Assembly: GCA_033283385.1 (NCBI GenBank)
Contig: JAWMQQ010000001.1
Span: 1,116,001 to 1,180,000 of the forward strand
Direction: 5' to 3'
Source: Mangrovimicrobium sp033283385
GTDB lineage: Bacteria > Pseudomonadota > Gammaproteobacteria > Pseudomonadales > Halieaceae
DNA: 64,000 nucleotides
The position numbers and the translations under genes are program-made. Numbering within the stretch: position 1 is the first letter of the stretch; each line of letters starts with the position of its first letter. The notes under the pieces were generated by a model, which searched no databases, was not told the origin of the DNA, and worked only from the letters and a program-made list of their open reading frames with translations. Positions 50,708 to 61,905 of the stretch are shown here, piece after piece.

Positions 50708-51424
50708 CTACTGTTTTATCTGGAATTCTATAAGCTCGAAACTGCTTGAGGTGGCTTCGAGGTACCACCCGCTGCCAGCCCAGTCTCCCAGCACCCAGCG
50801 CTCCCCACAGGCGTACTCATGCCGCCCCGGCCGGTGGGTGTGGCCGTGTAAAAGCCGGCTTACACCGGCCTCGCGCATCACCCGTTCGACCTCTGTGGGC
50901 GTCACGTCCATGATGTCCTCGGCCTTGTTCGAATTGGCCTCGCGGCTCATCTGCCGCAACTGCGCGGCCAGCGCCCGGCGCTCCTCCGGCGGCTTGGCCA
51001 GCAGCTCCGCCTGCCAGGCCGGGTCCCGGGCCATGGCGCGAAACGCCATGTACTCGCTGTCGCCGGTGCAGAGGCTGTCGCCGTGCATCAGCAGGACCGG
51101 GGTGCCATAGGCATCAATTAAAGTGGGGTCAGATACGAGTTTTCCGCCGGCGCGGTGGCACCAGTCGTCGCCGAGCAGGAAGTCCCGGTTGCCGCGCATG
51201 AAGTACAGGTCGGGGCCGGCGCCGGCGAAGACGTGGAAGAGGGCGGCGATGCCGGTGGCCAGCGGCGAATCGTCGTCGTCGCCGATCCAGGCCTCGAACA
51301 GGTCGCCGAGGACGTAGAGGGCGTCGCAGTCGCTGTGGTCTTTGAGGAATCCCGCCAGGGCGGCGGTGACTGCCGGCCGGGCGGGATCCAGGTGAAGGTC
51401 GGAGATGAAGAGGGTGCGGGACAC
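50708..51424 (-). CDS. lpxH: UDP-2,3-diacylglucosamine diphosphatase LpxH
   Basis: A 238-residue calcineurin-like enzyme of lipid A synthesis that cuts UDP-2,3-diacylglucosamine to lipid X. Metal motifs: SDLHLD, GDLFEAWIGDDD, GNRDFLLG, MHGDSL and HGHTHRPG. The GTG start at 51424 abuts the ppiB stop, so translation is coupled. It acts at the inner-membrane surface and implies a Gram-negative envelope. Confidence 0.95.
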   Translation of the reverse strand: MSRTLFISDLHLDPARPAVTAALAGFLKDHSDCDALYVLGDLFEAWIGDDDDSPLATGIAALFHVFAGAGPDLYFMRGNRDFLLGDDWCHRAGGKLVSDPTLIDAYGTPVLLMHGDSLCTGDSEYMAFRAMARDPAWQAELLAKPPEERRALAAQLRQMSREANSNKAEDIMDVTPTEVERVMREAGVSRLLHGHTHRPGRHEYACGERWVLGDWAGSGWYLEATSSSFELIEFQIKQ

Positions 51425-51919
51425 CTACTCTTCGACGGTGACGGACTCGATGATGACGGTGTCTTTGGGCACGTCCTGGTGGCCGCCACGGGAGGTGGTG
51501 GGCACGGCGCGGATCTTGTCCAGCACTTCCTCGCCCCCGACGACCTTGCCGAATACCGCGTAACCCCAGCCCTGGGCAGTCTTGCCGGTGTGGTTGAGGA
51601 AGTCGTTGTCCTTCACATTGATGAAGAACTGGGCAGTCGCGGAGTGCGGGTCCATGGTGCGGGCCATGGCGATGGTGCCGTAGTCGTTCTTCAGGCCGTT
51701 GTCCGCCTCGTTCTCGATCGGCTTGCCGGCGGGCTTCTGGTTCATCTGCGTGTCGAAGCCGCCACCCTGGATCATGAAGTTGTCTATGACCCGGTGGAAA
51801 ATCGTGCCGTCGTAATACCCTTCGCGGGCGTAGTTCAAAAAGTTGGCGACGGTGTTCGGCGCGTTCTCGGCGTCCAGTTCCAGCTTGATCTCACCGAACG
51901 TCGTGCGAATGATTACCAT
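51425..51919 (-). CDS. ppiB: Peptidyl-prolyl cis-trans isomerase B (cyclophilin)
   Basis: A 164-residue cytoplasmic cyclophilin: FHRVIDNFMIQGGGF, TAQFFINVKDNDFLNH and GYAVFGKVVGGEEVLDKI are the catalytic core. The ATG at 51919 matches the family start; the upstream open frame runs across the intergenic region toward glnS and is not coding. The order ppiB-lpxH divergent from glnS-cysS is common in gammaproteobacteria. Confidence 0.95.
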   Translation of the reverse strand: MVIIRTTFGEIKLELDAENAPNTVANFLNYAREGYYDGTIFHRVIDNFMIQGGGFDTQMNQKPAGKPIENEADNGLKNDYGTIAMARTMDPHSATAQFFINVKDNDFLNHTGKTAQGWGYAVFGKVVGGEEVLDKIRAVPTTSRGGHQDVPKDTVIIESVTVEE

Positions 51920-52109
51920 GGTGTCTTCCCTGTGGTTTTTACATGCGGGCCGGCAATGATACGGACTTTTCCTGTGCAGGAAAACCGCGGGGAACGTGAA
52001 TCCTCTGCAGTTTGTGCCGGGCTTGGGCAAGTCGGTAGCAATTCGCTTAAAGAGCCGCGCGCAAGCGGCTATAATACGCGCCTTTTTTGCCCAAAAGACC
52101 AAGGACACA

Positions 52110-53776
<1,667 letters not shown>

Positions 53777-53780
<4 letters not shown>

Positions 53781-55159
53781 GCCTGCACCTGTACAACACG
53801 CTGAGCGCGCGCAAGGAGGAATTCCAGCCGCTGGTACCCAACCGCGTCACCATGTACGTGTGCGGGCCGACGGTCTACAACCTCGCGCACATCGGCAACG
53901 CCCGCCCGGTGGTGGTGTTCGACACGCTGTTCCGCCTGCTGCAGACTGAGTACGACGAGGTGGTCTACGCGCGCAACATCACCGACGTGGACGACAAGAT
54001 CATCGCCGCCGCCCGCGAGGGCAACCGCTCCATTGAATCCGTCACCGACGAGTACACCGCCAAGTACCGCGAGGACATGGGCCAGCTGAACGCGCTGCCG
54101 CCGACCCTGGAGCCCCACGCCACCCACAACATCGACGCGATGATCGAGCTGACCCGGGCGCTGGTCGAGAAGGGCCACGCGTATGAGTCCGACGGCCACG
54201 TGCTGTTTTCCGTGGAATCCATGCCGGATTACGGCAAGCTGTCCAAGCGCTCGCTGGAGGACATGCTCGCCGGCGCGCGGGTGGAAGTGGCCGACTACAA
54301 GCGCCACCCCGGCGACTTCGTGCTGTGGAAGCCGGCGGACGCCGCCGACCCGGGCTGGGACAGCCCCTGGGGCCGCGGCCGGCCGGGCTGGCACCTGGAG
54401 TGCTCGGCGATGATCCGCGCCCACCTCGGCAAGACCATCGACATCCACGGCGGCGGGCGCGACCTGATCTTCCCGCACCACGAAAACGAGATCGCCCAGA
54501 GCCGCTGCGCCCACGGCGAGGACGAGTTCGTGCGCTACTGGATGCACAACGCCTACCTCGATATCGACGGCGAGAAGATGTCCAAGTCCCTCGGCAACTT
54601 CCGCACCGTGCGCGAACTGCTGGGCAGCTACCGCGGCGAGGTGCTGCGCTTCGCGTTGCTCTCCGCCCACTACCGCTCGCCGCTGAACTTCTCGGTGGAA
54701 CTGCTGGAGCAGGCCCAGTCCACGCTGGACAGCCTTTACAACACCCTGCGTGCCGTCGAAGACATCGAACTCGACATGGACGTGCCGCTGGCGGATGAAC
54801 CCTTCTACGCCGCCCTCAACGACGACCTCAACACGCCGATCGCCATCGCCGAACTGCACGCCATCGCCCGCGACCTCAACAAGGCGGACGCTGCGGACAA
54901 GCCGCGGCTGAAGGCGCGCATGCTCGCCGCCGGCAACCTGCTGGGTATCCTGGCGCAGGAGCCGGAAGAGTGGCTGCAAGCGGCGGGCGCTGAAGGCGAC
55001 ATCACCGCCGATGAGATCGAGGCCCTGATCGAGGAGCGCCAGCAGGCGAAAGCCTCTAAAGATTTTGCCCGCGCGGACCAGATTCGCGATGATCTGGCAG
55101 CGCAGGGCGTGGTGCTGGAAGACTCCCGCGAGGGCACCAAGTGGCGCCGTGGACAATGA
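53777..55159 (+). CDS. cysS: Cysteinyl-tRNA synthetase
   Basis: A 460-residue class I synthetase: zinc and HIGH region YVCGPTVYNLAHIGNARP, LECSAM and FPHHENEIAQS (zinc ligands), and MSKSLGNF (KMSKS). The C-terminal helical domain ends KWRRGQ. ATG at 53777 overlaps the glnS stop (ATGA), so the two are coupled. Length fits the family. Confidence 0.97.
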
Positions 55160-55345
55160 AAGCTTGATTCCTAACAGCGCTTGCGCAAAACTTTGCATAT
55201 AGCTGCATCGGGGCAACTCAACGTGGTGCGATGCAGCCGCGCGCCGTCCTGGTAATTGAATGATGCCAACCTGACGGAACCGCCGGATTCCGGCGGGGAT
55301 GGCGTGTTGGTGCATTCGAATTACAAAATCCAGGGGCGATTTCCT

Positions 55346-56665
55346 ATGAAGACAAGACTGACTTCCTTCGCGGTTGGCTGTGCTGTTGCGGCGGTGACAA
55401 CGCCGGCGCTGGCCGCAAACCAGGTGGTGACCAACAGCAACGACCTGGGCCCGGGCTCACTGCGCCAGGCGATGATTGACGTGGGTAACGGGGAGCGGGT
55501 CTCCTTCGGCCCGGGGGCTGGATCGCTGATCTCGCTCTCCAGCAAGATCAGCATCAGCGCCAAGACCATCTTCATCGACGGCCCCGGCGTGGGCGGCCTC
55601 TCTATCGAGGCGCCGGGCAACCGGCTGTTCGAGCTGGATAACAATGCGATCGTGTCCGTGCAGGACCTGACTATCGCCAACTCCGGTAACCCGGCCCTGT
55701 CCGGGGCGATCATTGTGGAAGGCGGCGCCAGCTTCCTGGCAACCCGCGCCGCATTCACCGGCAACGCGGCGGAAAACGGCGGTGTTTTTCGCATAGCCGG
55801 CGGCAACCTCACACTCGTTGAAACCAGCTTTTCCGGCAACTCCGGCAGGTACGGCGGTGCAATCACCGTCGAGGGCAACGGTTCGGAAAGTGTGGAGATC
55901 AACCGCAGTGAATTTCGCGGCACGTCCACCCTGAGCTGCGATGGCTCCGGCCGCGGTGGCGCTGTCTACATCACCACCGGCTTTTACACCGTTACCAACA
56001 GCCTGTTCAGCGGCAATGAATCCAGCTGTGCGGGTTCCGCGCTGGCTGTGTCGGGAAGCGCGATCGGTTCAGTCGTCAACAGCACGCTCGCGGGTAACTA
56101 CTCGGGCAACGGCGGCGCGCTCCTGCTGGATGCCGGCGGGTCGCTGACGCTGATCAACTCGATCGTGGCGGGCAACGCCACGGGGGCCAGCGTCAGCGAT
56201 GTCAACGCGCTTGCTCCGCTTGGCTACGCCGGCGTCAACCTGATCGGGGACAACACCGGGGCCGATGCCAGTTTCCCGGCCGGCCAGCCCAACGCCGACG
56301 ACCAGCTGGTAGGCACTGCGGCGCAGCGGCTCGACCCGTTGTTCGCCGCTCCCGCGACCGCGTCATCCGGCAGCCCGACTTCCGCCGGCAACTTCCAGCT
56401 GACGGCCAACTCGCCCGCCATCAACCAGGGGGTGGACGGCAATGCGCCCGGTTCGCTGGACCTCGCAGGCAACACCCGCATACAGTCCGATGCCGTGGAT
56501 ATCGGTGCCTACGAGTCGGCCTTTGCGACGCCGGTGCCGAGCGCAGCGCCCGTGCCTGCATCTGTAGAGGAAGTACCGGTATTGCCGCTGCCCGCCATCG
56601 CCGGCCTGATCGCCGGGCTCGGGTTTGCAGCCCGCCGCTACCTGCGCGGGCGCGTCAGGGCCTGA
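55346..56665 (+). CDS. Secreted parallel-beta-helix protein with C-terminal anchor
   Basis: A 439-residue protein with signal peptide (AVAAVTTPALA) and a mature part of Asn/Ser/Gly-rich short repeats (NSGNPALSGAIIVEGGASF, TGNAAENGGVF, SFSGNSGRYGGAITV, LFSGNESSCAGSAL), the pattern of right-handed beta-helices such as pectate-lyase-like or Pmp proteins. It starts with the CSLREA-like TNSNDLGPGSLRQAM. The end VPVLPLPAIAGLIAGLGFAARRYLRGR has the hydrophobic plus basic tail of IPTL/PEP-CTERM substrates. Function probably surface adhesion or matrix, not proven. Overlaps the convergent MFS gene by 11 bp. Confidence 0.85.
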   Translation: MKTRLTSFAVGCAVAAVTTPALAANQVVTNSNDLGPGSLRQAMIDVGNGERVSFGPGAGSLISLSSKISISAKTIFIDGPGVGGLSIEAPGNRLFELDNNAIVSVQDLTIANSGNPALSGAIIVEGGASFLATRAAFTGNAAENGGVFRIAGGNLTLVETSFSGNSGRYGGAITVEGNGSESVEINRSEFRGTSTLSCDGSGRGGAVYITTGFYTVTNSLFSGNESSCAGSALAVSGSAIGSVVNSTLAGNYSGNGGALLLDAGGSLTLINSIVAGNATGASVSDVNALAPLGYAGVNLIGDNTGADASFPAGQPNADDQLVGTAAQRLDPLFAAPATASSGSPTSAGNFQLTANSPAINQGVDGNAPGSLDLAGNTRIQSDAVDIGAYESAFATPVPSAAPVPASVEEVPVLPLPAIAGLIAGLGFAARRYLRGRVRA

Positions 56666-58007
56666 GAGCGGGTTTGAGTAGCGCGCTGCCGAGGCCGGCA
56701 GCCGCTACCAGTACCGCGGAGCACAACAGGGGCGCCGGGGTGCCGCCGAGGCCGAAGGCCAGCAGCGCTGCCGTCGCGGTGGCGCCGATGGCCTGCCCCA
56801 GCATGCGCGCGGTGGTGACCATGCTGCCTGCGGAGGCAGCCAGGGCGCTGGGCGCCGAGCCGATGATCAGACGCGCATTGGGCGAGAAATACAGCCCGAA
56901 CCCTGCGCCGCACACCCACAGCCGCCAGGCGATCTCGCCCTTGCCCGCGTGCTCCGGCATCAGGGCCAGCAGTACCAGGCCGATCGTCGCCACCACCATG
57001 CCGCTGGTGCACAGCAGCTTTACTGGCACGAAGTCCGATAGATAGCCGGAAACCGGCGCGATCATCACGCTCGCCAGCGCGTAGGACGCCATCATTCCCC
57101 CCACCGCCGCCGGCGTGTAGCCCAGCTGTTCCTGCAGCATGAAGGGCACGTAGACCAGCACGATCATCGAGCCCATCACCGCGCTGAAATTGGAGGCGAG
57201 CGCCTGCGCCAGCCGGGGTTGGGCGAGCAGTTCCATCGGCAGTACCGGGCCCTCCACGCCTTTCTCGTGGCGCACGAATACCCAGGCGATAATGCCGCCC
57301 GCGAGCAGGGTGGCGACAGGCGCGGCGATCCCCATATCGTGGGTCGACAGTTGCAGGCCGGTGACCAGCAGGCCGAAGGTGGCGGCACACAGGGCGGCGC
57401 CCTTCATGTCGAAGGGGCGGGATTCCAGTTCCGGTTCGGGCAGGGCGCGGCTGAAACACAGGCACAGTATCGAGAAAGGCACGGCGGCGGCAAACACCCA
57501 GTGCCAGCTCAGCGCGGAGAGCACCAGGCCGCCGACCACCGGCGCCAGCGCCGTGCCTCCGGCATTGGCGATGGTGTTGATCGCCATGCCCTTGCCCAGC
57601 TGCTCCAGCGGGTAGATGGAGCGCACCAGGCCGAAGGCCACGCTCATGGCCGAGGCGGTACCGATTGCCTGCAGGCAGCGCGCGACCAGCAGGGAGTTGA
57701 GCGAGTCCGCGGTCAGGCACAGCAGCGCGGCGAGGCTGTGGATGATCAACCCGGCGCAGTACAGGCGGCGCTGGCCGATACGCGCGCCCAGCGCCGCCAG
57801 CGGCATCAGGCTCATGGCGAGGATCAACTGGTAGGCGGTGACGACGATCACCGCGTCGGAACTCGCCACCCCGAGTTCGGTGCTCAGGGTTGGCAGCACG
57901 ATGTTGGCGATCGACACGTCGATCATCAGCATCAGGCTGCCGGCGGAAACCGCGAAGACGGCAAAGATACGGCGGGGGAAGGGCAGTCCCCCGTGGGCGG
58001 AGCTCAA
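56655..58007 (-). CDS. MFS transporter (DHA2-like)
   Basis: A 450-residue permease. The first helices show MLMIDVSIANIVLPTLSTEL and LAALGARIGQRRLY (motif A variant), then GGTALAPVVGGLVLS (motif C), typical of drug:H+ antiporters of the DHA group. About 12-14 membrane helices. Drug or organic-acid export is inferred from family. Stops 4 bp beyond the folD end region; the folD start is upstream, so both may share a transcript. Confidence 0.85.
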   Translation of the reverse strand: MSSAHGGLPFPRRIFAVFAVSAGSLMLMIDVSIANIVLPTLSTELGVASSDAVIVVTAYQLILAMSLMPLAALGARIGQRRLYCAGLIIHSLAALLCLTADSLNSLLVARCLQAIGTASAMSVAFGLVRSIYPLEQLGKGMAINTIANAGGTALAPVVGGLVLSALSWHWVFAAAVPFSILCLCFSRALPEPELESRPFDMKGAALCAATFGLLVTGLQLSTHDMGIAAPVATLLAGGIIAWVFVRHEKGVEGPVLPMELLAQPRLAQALASNFSAVMGSMIVLVYVPFMLQEQLGYTPAAVGGMMASYALASVMIAPVSGYLSDFVPVKLLCTSGMVVATIGLVLLALMPEHAGKGEIAWRLWVCGAGFGLYFSPNARLIIGSAPSALAASAGSMVTTARMLGQAIGATATAALLAFGLGGTPAPLLCSAVLVAAAGLGSALLKPALRP

Positions 58008-58011
58008 GGGA

Positions 58012-58857
58012 TCAGCCCAGGCTTTTCTCGCCGGACTCCACGCTCTGCATGATCAGGGTGTTGATGGTCATGGGGCCGACGCCGCCGGGCACCGGCGTGT
58101 AGGCGGAGGCCTTGTCCACCAGCGCCGACAACTCGATGTCGCCGACACCGCCGGGGTGGTAGCCGGCGTCGACGACCACTGCGCCTTCCTTTACCCAGTC
58201 CGCGCGGATGAATTCCGGCTTGCCCACCGCGCCGACGAGGATATCCGCCTGGGCGATGATCGCCGGCAGGTCGCGGGTGCGCGAGTGGCAGATGGTGACG
58301 GTGGCGTTCTTCTGCAGCAGCATCATCGCCATCGGCTTGCCCAGTATGGGGCTGCGGCCGACCACGACGGCGTGCTTGCCCTCGATCTCGATGCCGTAGT
58401 GCTCGAGGATGCGCATGATGCCCTGGGGCGTGGCGCAGCCGTAAGCCTCCTCGCCCATGGCCATGCGGCCGAAGCCCAGGCAGGTGACGCCGTCGACGTC
58501 CTTGGACAGGGCGATGGCGTCGAAGCAGGCGCGCTCGTCGATCTGCTCCGGCACCGGGTGTTGCAACAGGATGCCGTGCACATCCGGGTTGGCGTTGAGT
58601 TCATCGATCTTCGCCAGCAGTTCCCCTGTGGTGGTGGAGGAGGGCATTTCCACCGCCATCGAATCCATGCCGACGCGGCGGCAGGCGTTGCCCTTCATCT
58701 TGACGTAGGTGGCGGAGGCGGGGTCGTCGCCGACCAGGATGGTGGCGAGAATGGGCGTCTTGCCGCCGGATTTCTCCTTCAGCTTCTCCACCCGGGCCAG
58801 CAGTTCAGCCTCGGTTTGCGCCGCCAGGGTCTTGCCGTCGAGTACCAGTGCCGTCAT
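58012..58857 (-). CDS. folD: Bifunctional methylenetetrahydrofolate dehydrogenase/cyclohydrolase
   Basis: A 281-residue FolD converting 5,10-methylene-THF to 10-formyl-THF with NADP. Core motifs: SATYVKMKGNACRRVG with the catalytic Lys, ILLQHPVPEQID, DGVTCLGFGRM, GRSPILGKPMA for NADP and TPVPGGVGPMT. ATG at 58857; the upstream frame is not homologous. The QHPVP variant differs from QLPLP of E. coli. Encoded next to tRNA-Pro. Confidence 0.95.
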   Translation of the reverse strand: MTALVLDGKTLAAQTEAELLARVEKLKEKSGGKTPILATILVGDDPASATYVKMKGNACRRVGMDSMAVEMPSSTTTGELLAKIDELNANPDVHGILLQHPVPEQIDERACFDAIALSKDVDGVTCLGFGRMAMGEEAYGCATPQGIMRILEHYGIEIEGKHAVVVGRSPILGKPMAMMLLQKNATVTICHSRTRDLPAIIAQADILVGAVGKPEFIRADWVKEGAVVVDAGYHPGGVGDIELSALVDKASAYTPVPGGVGPMTINTLIMQSVESGEKSLG

Positions 58858-59032
58858 GTGATTTTGTCCCTCGGAGTGCCCGCCAAAAAAGGCGCGTATT
58901 GTCACACGCAGGGCTGGATTGTGGAAGTACGCAGCGGCTAGACTGGCAGATTGCGGCGTTGACGGTCCGGGGGGCGGTGAGTAGAATTCGCGCTCCTGAA
59001 ATCCGGGCAGGTTTGAAACCCGCAGATTTCGT

Positions 59033-59109
59033 CGGGGTATAGCGCAGTCTGGTAGCGCGCCTGCTTTGGGAGCAGGATGTCGGGGGTTCGAATCCCTCTA
59101 CCCCGACCA
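59033..59109 (+). tRNA. tRNA-Pro (UGG)
   Basis: A 77-nt cloverleaf: acceptor CGGGGTA/TACCCCG, anticodon stem CCTGC/GCAGG with loop TTTGGGA (anticodon TGG), TTCGAAT T-loop, and encoded CCA. Confidence 0.97.
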
Positions 59110-59175
59110 CTCTTTATTCAGGGGCCCGGTTATTCAGGGGCCCGGGCTCTGCTCAGGCCCAGGCCATCCAGGTGC

Positions 59176-59973
59176 TCAGGCAGGCTTGCGCAGCCGCCGC
59201 GCTCCCACGATTCCCGTCAGTACAGTCAGCAACCACAGGGCCGCTCCGCCCAGGGTGGGGATGACCTGTGGTTCGCCGGCGCCAGGTGCCGGGCCGGGTC
59301 CGGGGGCTGCCGGCGGCGGAGCCAGCGCCTCGAACAATACGGCGTAGGCGCGCATCGAAATGAAGCTGTTGCTGCCCGTGGGTTGCTGCGTCACGGTGAT
59401 CGCGGCCATCGGGTCGGTCATGGTGATGTCGCCGATGGGTACCCATTCGTTACCGCCGCCGGCGCCGCCCGCGTTCTGGTCCACGTCGGTGACAACATCC
59501 GTCGCGCCGGGAGTGGAGATGGTGTATCGCGTATCCCCGCCGGAGACATTATTCGTATTGGGCCAGAGCACGTAGACGCGATAGGGGCCGACGCCGCCGC
59601 CAATTCCACCGGTGGCGAGATTGCCCGACCCCAGGTCGGTGCCGGGCGGGATGGCGAGGTTGTCCGCGTCGCTCGACGGTGTGTAGGTATAGACGTAGGT
59701 GTCTAGGAAGGAAGAGCCATCCCCGCCAAAGATGCTGTCGCCGCCTGTGGTGCCAAACGCCACTGCCGCAACGCTCTGCGAAGCCGTGGTGGTGTCGTTG
59801 CCGAAGGAGAAGTTGGCGTTGAATGTCAGTACGCCGTCATCTGTGCCGTCGGTATCGATCTCGAGCAGGTAGGCCGCGCTGGCGGGTTGCGCGGCGAGAA
59901 GAATAGAAAAACCCAGTGTTGCGGCCGCGGTTTTCCAGCGCGCTGGGCGGCCTGAGTTAGTTAGCGAATCCAT
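59176..59973 (-). CDS. Secreted IPTL-CTERM protein
   Basis: A 265-residue protein: signal peptide (AAATLGFSILLAAQPASA), a Gly/Asp/Thr-rich beta domain (DGVLTFNANFSFGNDTTT, GPYRVYVLWPNTNNVSGG, FISMRAYAVLFEA), a Pro-rich linker and a clear C-terminal signal VIPTLGGAALWLLTVL...RRLRKPA. IPTL-CTERM tails are thought to be processed by an exosortase-like enzyme. ATG at 59973 with AGGGGAC upstream. The mature domain is unknown to me. It diverges from the tRNA-His gene. Confidence 0.85.
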   Translation of the reverse strand: MDSLTNSGRPARWKTAAATLGFSILLAAQPASAAYLLEIDTDGTDDGVLTFNANFSFGNDTTTASQSVAAVAFGTTGGDSIFGGDGSSFLDTYVYTYTPSSDADNLAIPPGTDLGSGNLATGGIGGGVGPYRVYVLWPNTNNVSGGDTRYTISTPGATDVVTDVDQNAGGAGGGNEWVPIGDITMTDPMAAITVTQQPTGSNSFISMRAYAVLFEALAPPPAAPGPGPAPGAGEPQVIPTLGGAALWLLTVLTGIVGARRLRKPA

Positions 59974-60089
59974 GCATGTCCCCTTTTGGAAGCTCCTGTT
60001 CTGCCGGGCATGATACGGCAATGCCGGAGTGGCGTCAGCAGGCGCCGTGCGACTCTCTTCATGCCTGTGCCGGCAGCAGTTGTGGTAGC

Positions 60090-60118
60090 TTGACAGCATC
60101 AGGGGCCGCATATAGTAT
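60090..60118 (+). promoter_or_regulatory. Sigma-70 promoter of tRNA-His
   Basis: TTGACA (60090-60095), 17 bp, then TAGTAT (60113-60118), 26 bp before the tRNA. Confidence 0.75.
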
Positions 60119-60144
60119 GCCGGCCTCGTTTCTGACGATGCTGT

Positions 60145-60221
60145 GGTGGCCGTAGCTCATCGGGTAGAGCACCGGATTGTGGCTCCGGAGGTGGTGGGTT
60201 CGAGACCCATCGGCCACCCCA
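60145..60221 (+). tRNA. tRNA-His (GUG)
   Basis: Acceptor GTGGCCG/CGGCCAC with the extra 5' G(-1) at 60145 opposite C73, anticodon stem CCGGA/TCCGG with loop TTGTGGC (GTG), TTCGAGA, CCA encoded. AT-richer DNA begins directly behind it, and tRNA genes are common island insertion sites. Confidence 0.96.
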
Positions 60222-60501
60222 ATTCAACGTCATGGAAACGATCACTCAGGGGATCCCCTGAGTGCTCCCTTCTGTTTCGCCAAGTCACGGCTTTAGAGGC
60301 CCATTCCCGGTGTCACAATTCGACCGAGGCGTGGTACTGGCCCTGCTGACACCTTGAACCTTCGCGACCTCAAACTGCATCCAGCTTCTGTGGGCCTGTT
60401 GATCCACTTGCATAGCCAAGCTTTGCCATCTGCTCGCAATTGCACCACGGGCTCACAGGTCAATTCTGAGATTGGCAGCTTTCACAATGGGTGTCGCAGG
60501 A
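60222..60501. other. Region after tRNA-His, no gene recognised
   Basis: 280 bp of mixed composition; short open frames have no homology or ribosome sites. A direct repeat GGGGATCCCCTGAG-like palindrome (CTCAGGGGATCCCCTGAG at 60245-60262) is a perfect 18-bp hairpin, probably the tRNA terminator or a former insertion site. Confidence 0.4.
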
Positions 60502-60601
60502 TATTTGAGACTGTATTTTGGGACTGTGTGGCGGGTCTCATCACTTAAGACTTTTGAGACTCATGAGCCGAGTGGGGGAGGCCGCTATCACCTCATAGCG
60601 G
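60502..60601 (+). repeat. Island repeat, copy A (degenerate 5' half)
   Basis: Contains TTTGAGACTG, GGTCTCATCACT, AAGACTTTTGAGACT, a GGGGGAGGCCGC stretch and a terminal perfect hairpin CCGCTAT/ATAGCGG (60582-60601). The right part matches copies B and C; the left part is diverged. Confidence 0.65.
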
Positions 60602-60671
60602 TAGGGGGCGAGACCCTGCAGCAGGTAAACCAAATGATTGGTGTGTAAGTCTTACTTCAAACCAATCCAGG

Positions 60672-61202
60672 TTATTCAGCCAATCTCAACTTCAACAATT
60701 CTCTCTCTGCTAGATGTGGACTTATCGGTTGAATAGAGAACATTCCCTTGCAGCCTTCCTCTACGGAATCGGCAACCATAGCTACAGCTTCATAAACTAC
60801 CCAAAGTTCAATAGGCAAAGCGGCACCTGAAACACCGAATAGAGATTCCTCCCGTGGCATTATCTCAAAATAGTAGGTCTTGCTTGCATCAGGGCTAACA
60901 AGAAGCGCGCATTCTCCTGGATAATCCCATGTCTCGACGGATAGCTTGAATAGCTTTGGCTCAACGTCGAAATACACAAAACCACCTCTCGGGCATGAAA
61001 CTATCTTTTGGTCATCCACTTCTATTGGCGTAGATCTACCCGAGTATTCATAATACGCGTCTCTTCTTAGAACCACGATCCGCGCAACATTATTATCTAC
61101 GTTCGCGATTTCTTCACGTATCTCGGAATACTCGGGGCCAAGACTTGTGCAACTCGAGACTGCAAAAACTAGAGTAAGCAACCCAAATGCTCTATATATC
61201 AT
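60672..61202 (-). CDS. Lipoprotein, DUF2846-like
   Basis: A 176-residue lipoprotein: signal with lipobox AVSSC near residue 18. The mature part (VVLRRDAYYEYSGRSTP, DDQKIVSCPRGGFVYFDVEP, and KTYYFEIMP) resembles the DUF2846 beta-sandwich of envelope lipoproteins (property-name, ligand unknown). ATG at 61202 with AGGA upstream is preferred to the TTG at 61214. It is AT-richer than the chromosome and sits alone between repeats A and B. Confidence 0.75.
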   Translation of the reverse strand: MIYRAFGLLTLVFAVSSCTSLGPEYSEIREEIANVDNNVARIVVLRRDAYYEYSGRSTPIEVDDQKIVSCPRGGFVYFDVEPKLFKLSVETWDYPGECALLVSPDASKTYYFEIMPREESLFGVSGAALPIELWVVYEAVAMVADSVEEGCKGMFSIQPISPHLAERELLKLRLAE

Positions 61203-61214
61203 CGTCCTATCCAA

Positions 61215-61346
61215 ACACGGAGCGACAATTATGGGCTGATTTTATAATTCCAAATTGATGCGCATCAATAAGATCGACCATCAGAACTTCTTTTCCCGAC
61301 TGAAACTCCACACTTATGATCCACTTAAGCCAACAGGCCGCAAATA
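61215..61346. other. Upstream region of lipoprotein gene
   Basis: No gene seen; AT-rich, likely holds the promoter of the minus-strand lipoprotein gene. Confidence 0.4.
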
Positions 61347-61555
61347 GGCGAAAGCGGCCCCCAGGTTGGAGGAATGTGGAGGCCGAGTCTCACTTTTTCC
61401 TAGGGGGACTTTTGACACTAGAATCTGATTCCCCAGGGCAGTGTCACATATTAGGGTCGGGACAGTTTTGAGACTCGAATCGAGTCGATATCACTAATCA
61501 AGACTTTTGAGACCTAGGGGCTAGAAGAGGGGGGGGCGCTATCACTTCATAGCAG
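61347..61555 (+). repeat. Island repeat, copy B
   Basis: About 210 bp, running from GGCGAAAGCGGCC through GAGTCTCACTTT, GACTTTTGACACTAGA, TTTTGAGACTCGAATCGAG and GATATCACTAATCAAGACTT, to the end hairpin GCTAT/ATAGC. It matches copy D closely in the first 70 bases and copies C and D in the last 90. Confidence 0.85.
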
Positions 61556-61905
61556 ACGCAACATCCATTCTTGATTGAAGCTGCCGACTGTCCTCTCTGC
61601 CAATCGCCAATGCTCGTATGTGTATCCACACCCCGTTACTAGATCCACAATTGCTGCCCGCAAACGAGTCGCCACCCCGAGGTTCGTCATGAAGCTGGGA
61701 AGAATCAATCTGCGGCGCAATTTCACTCGATCTTCACCGAATTTTCAGTCTAAAGACCGGCCCCTTTAGCAAAAGTGAGCTATCCTTTTACCTTTTGGCA
61801 AGCCAATTATAATTTTCTGATGGTTATGCGACACTGAATATCAACTCACTGGTAAGTTGACTGTCAATTCGCCTCGGGTACGCCGCCGGCAAGAGGGCTT
61901 GGCCG
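61556..61905. other. Leader of the VPLPA-CTERM gene, no gene recognised
   Basis: 350 bp between repeat B and the next gene. A 64-codon open frame (61575-61769) has no ribosome site and an unusual composition, so I do not call it. The last 100 bp are AT-rich and probably promoter. Confidence 0.4.

Noticed and set aside
60354..60548. 64-codon plus-strand frame after tRNA-His
   Set aside because: Not supported by a ribosome site, composition or recognisable protein sequence.
61575..61769. 64-codon plus-strand frame upstream of the VPLPA-CTERM gene
   Set aside because: Basic, irregular translation with no ribosome site; probably chance.
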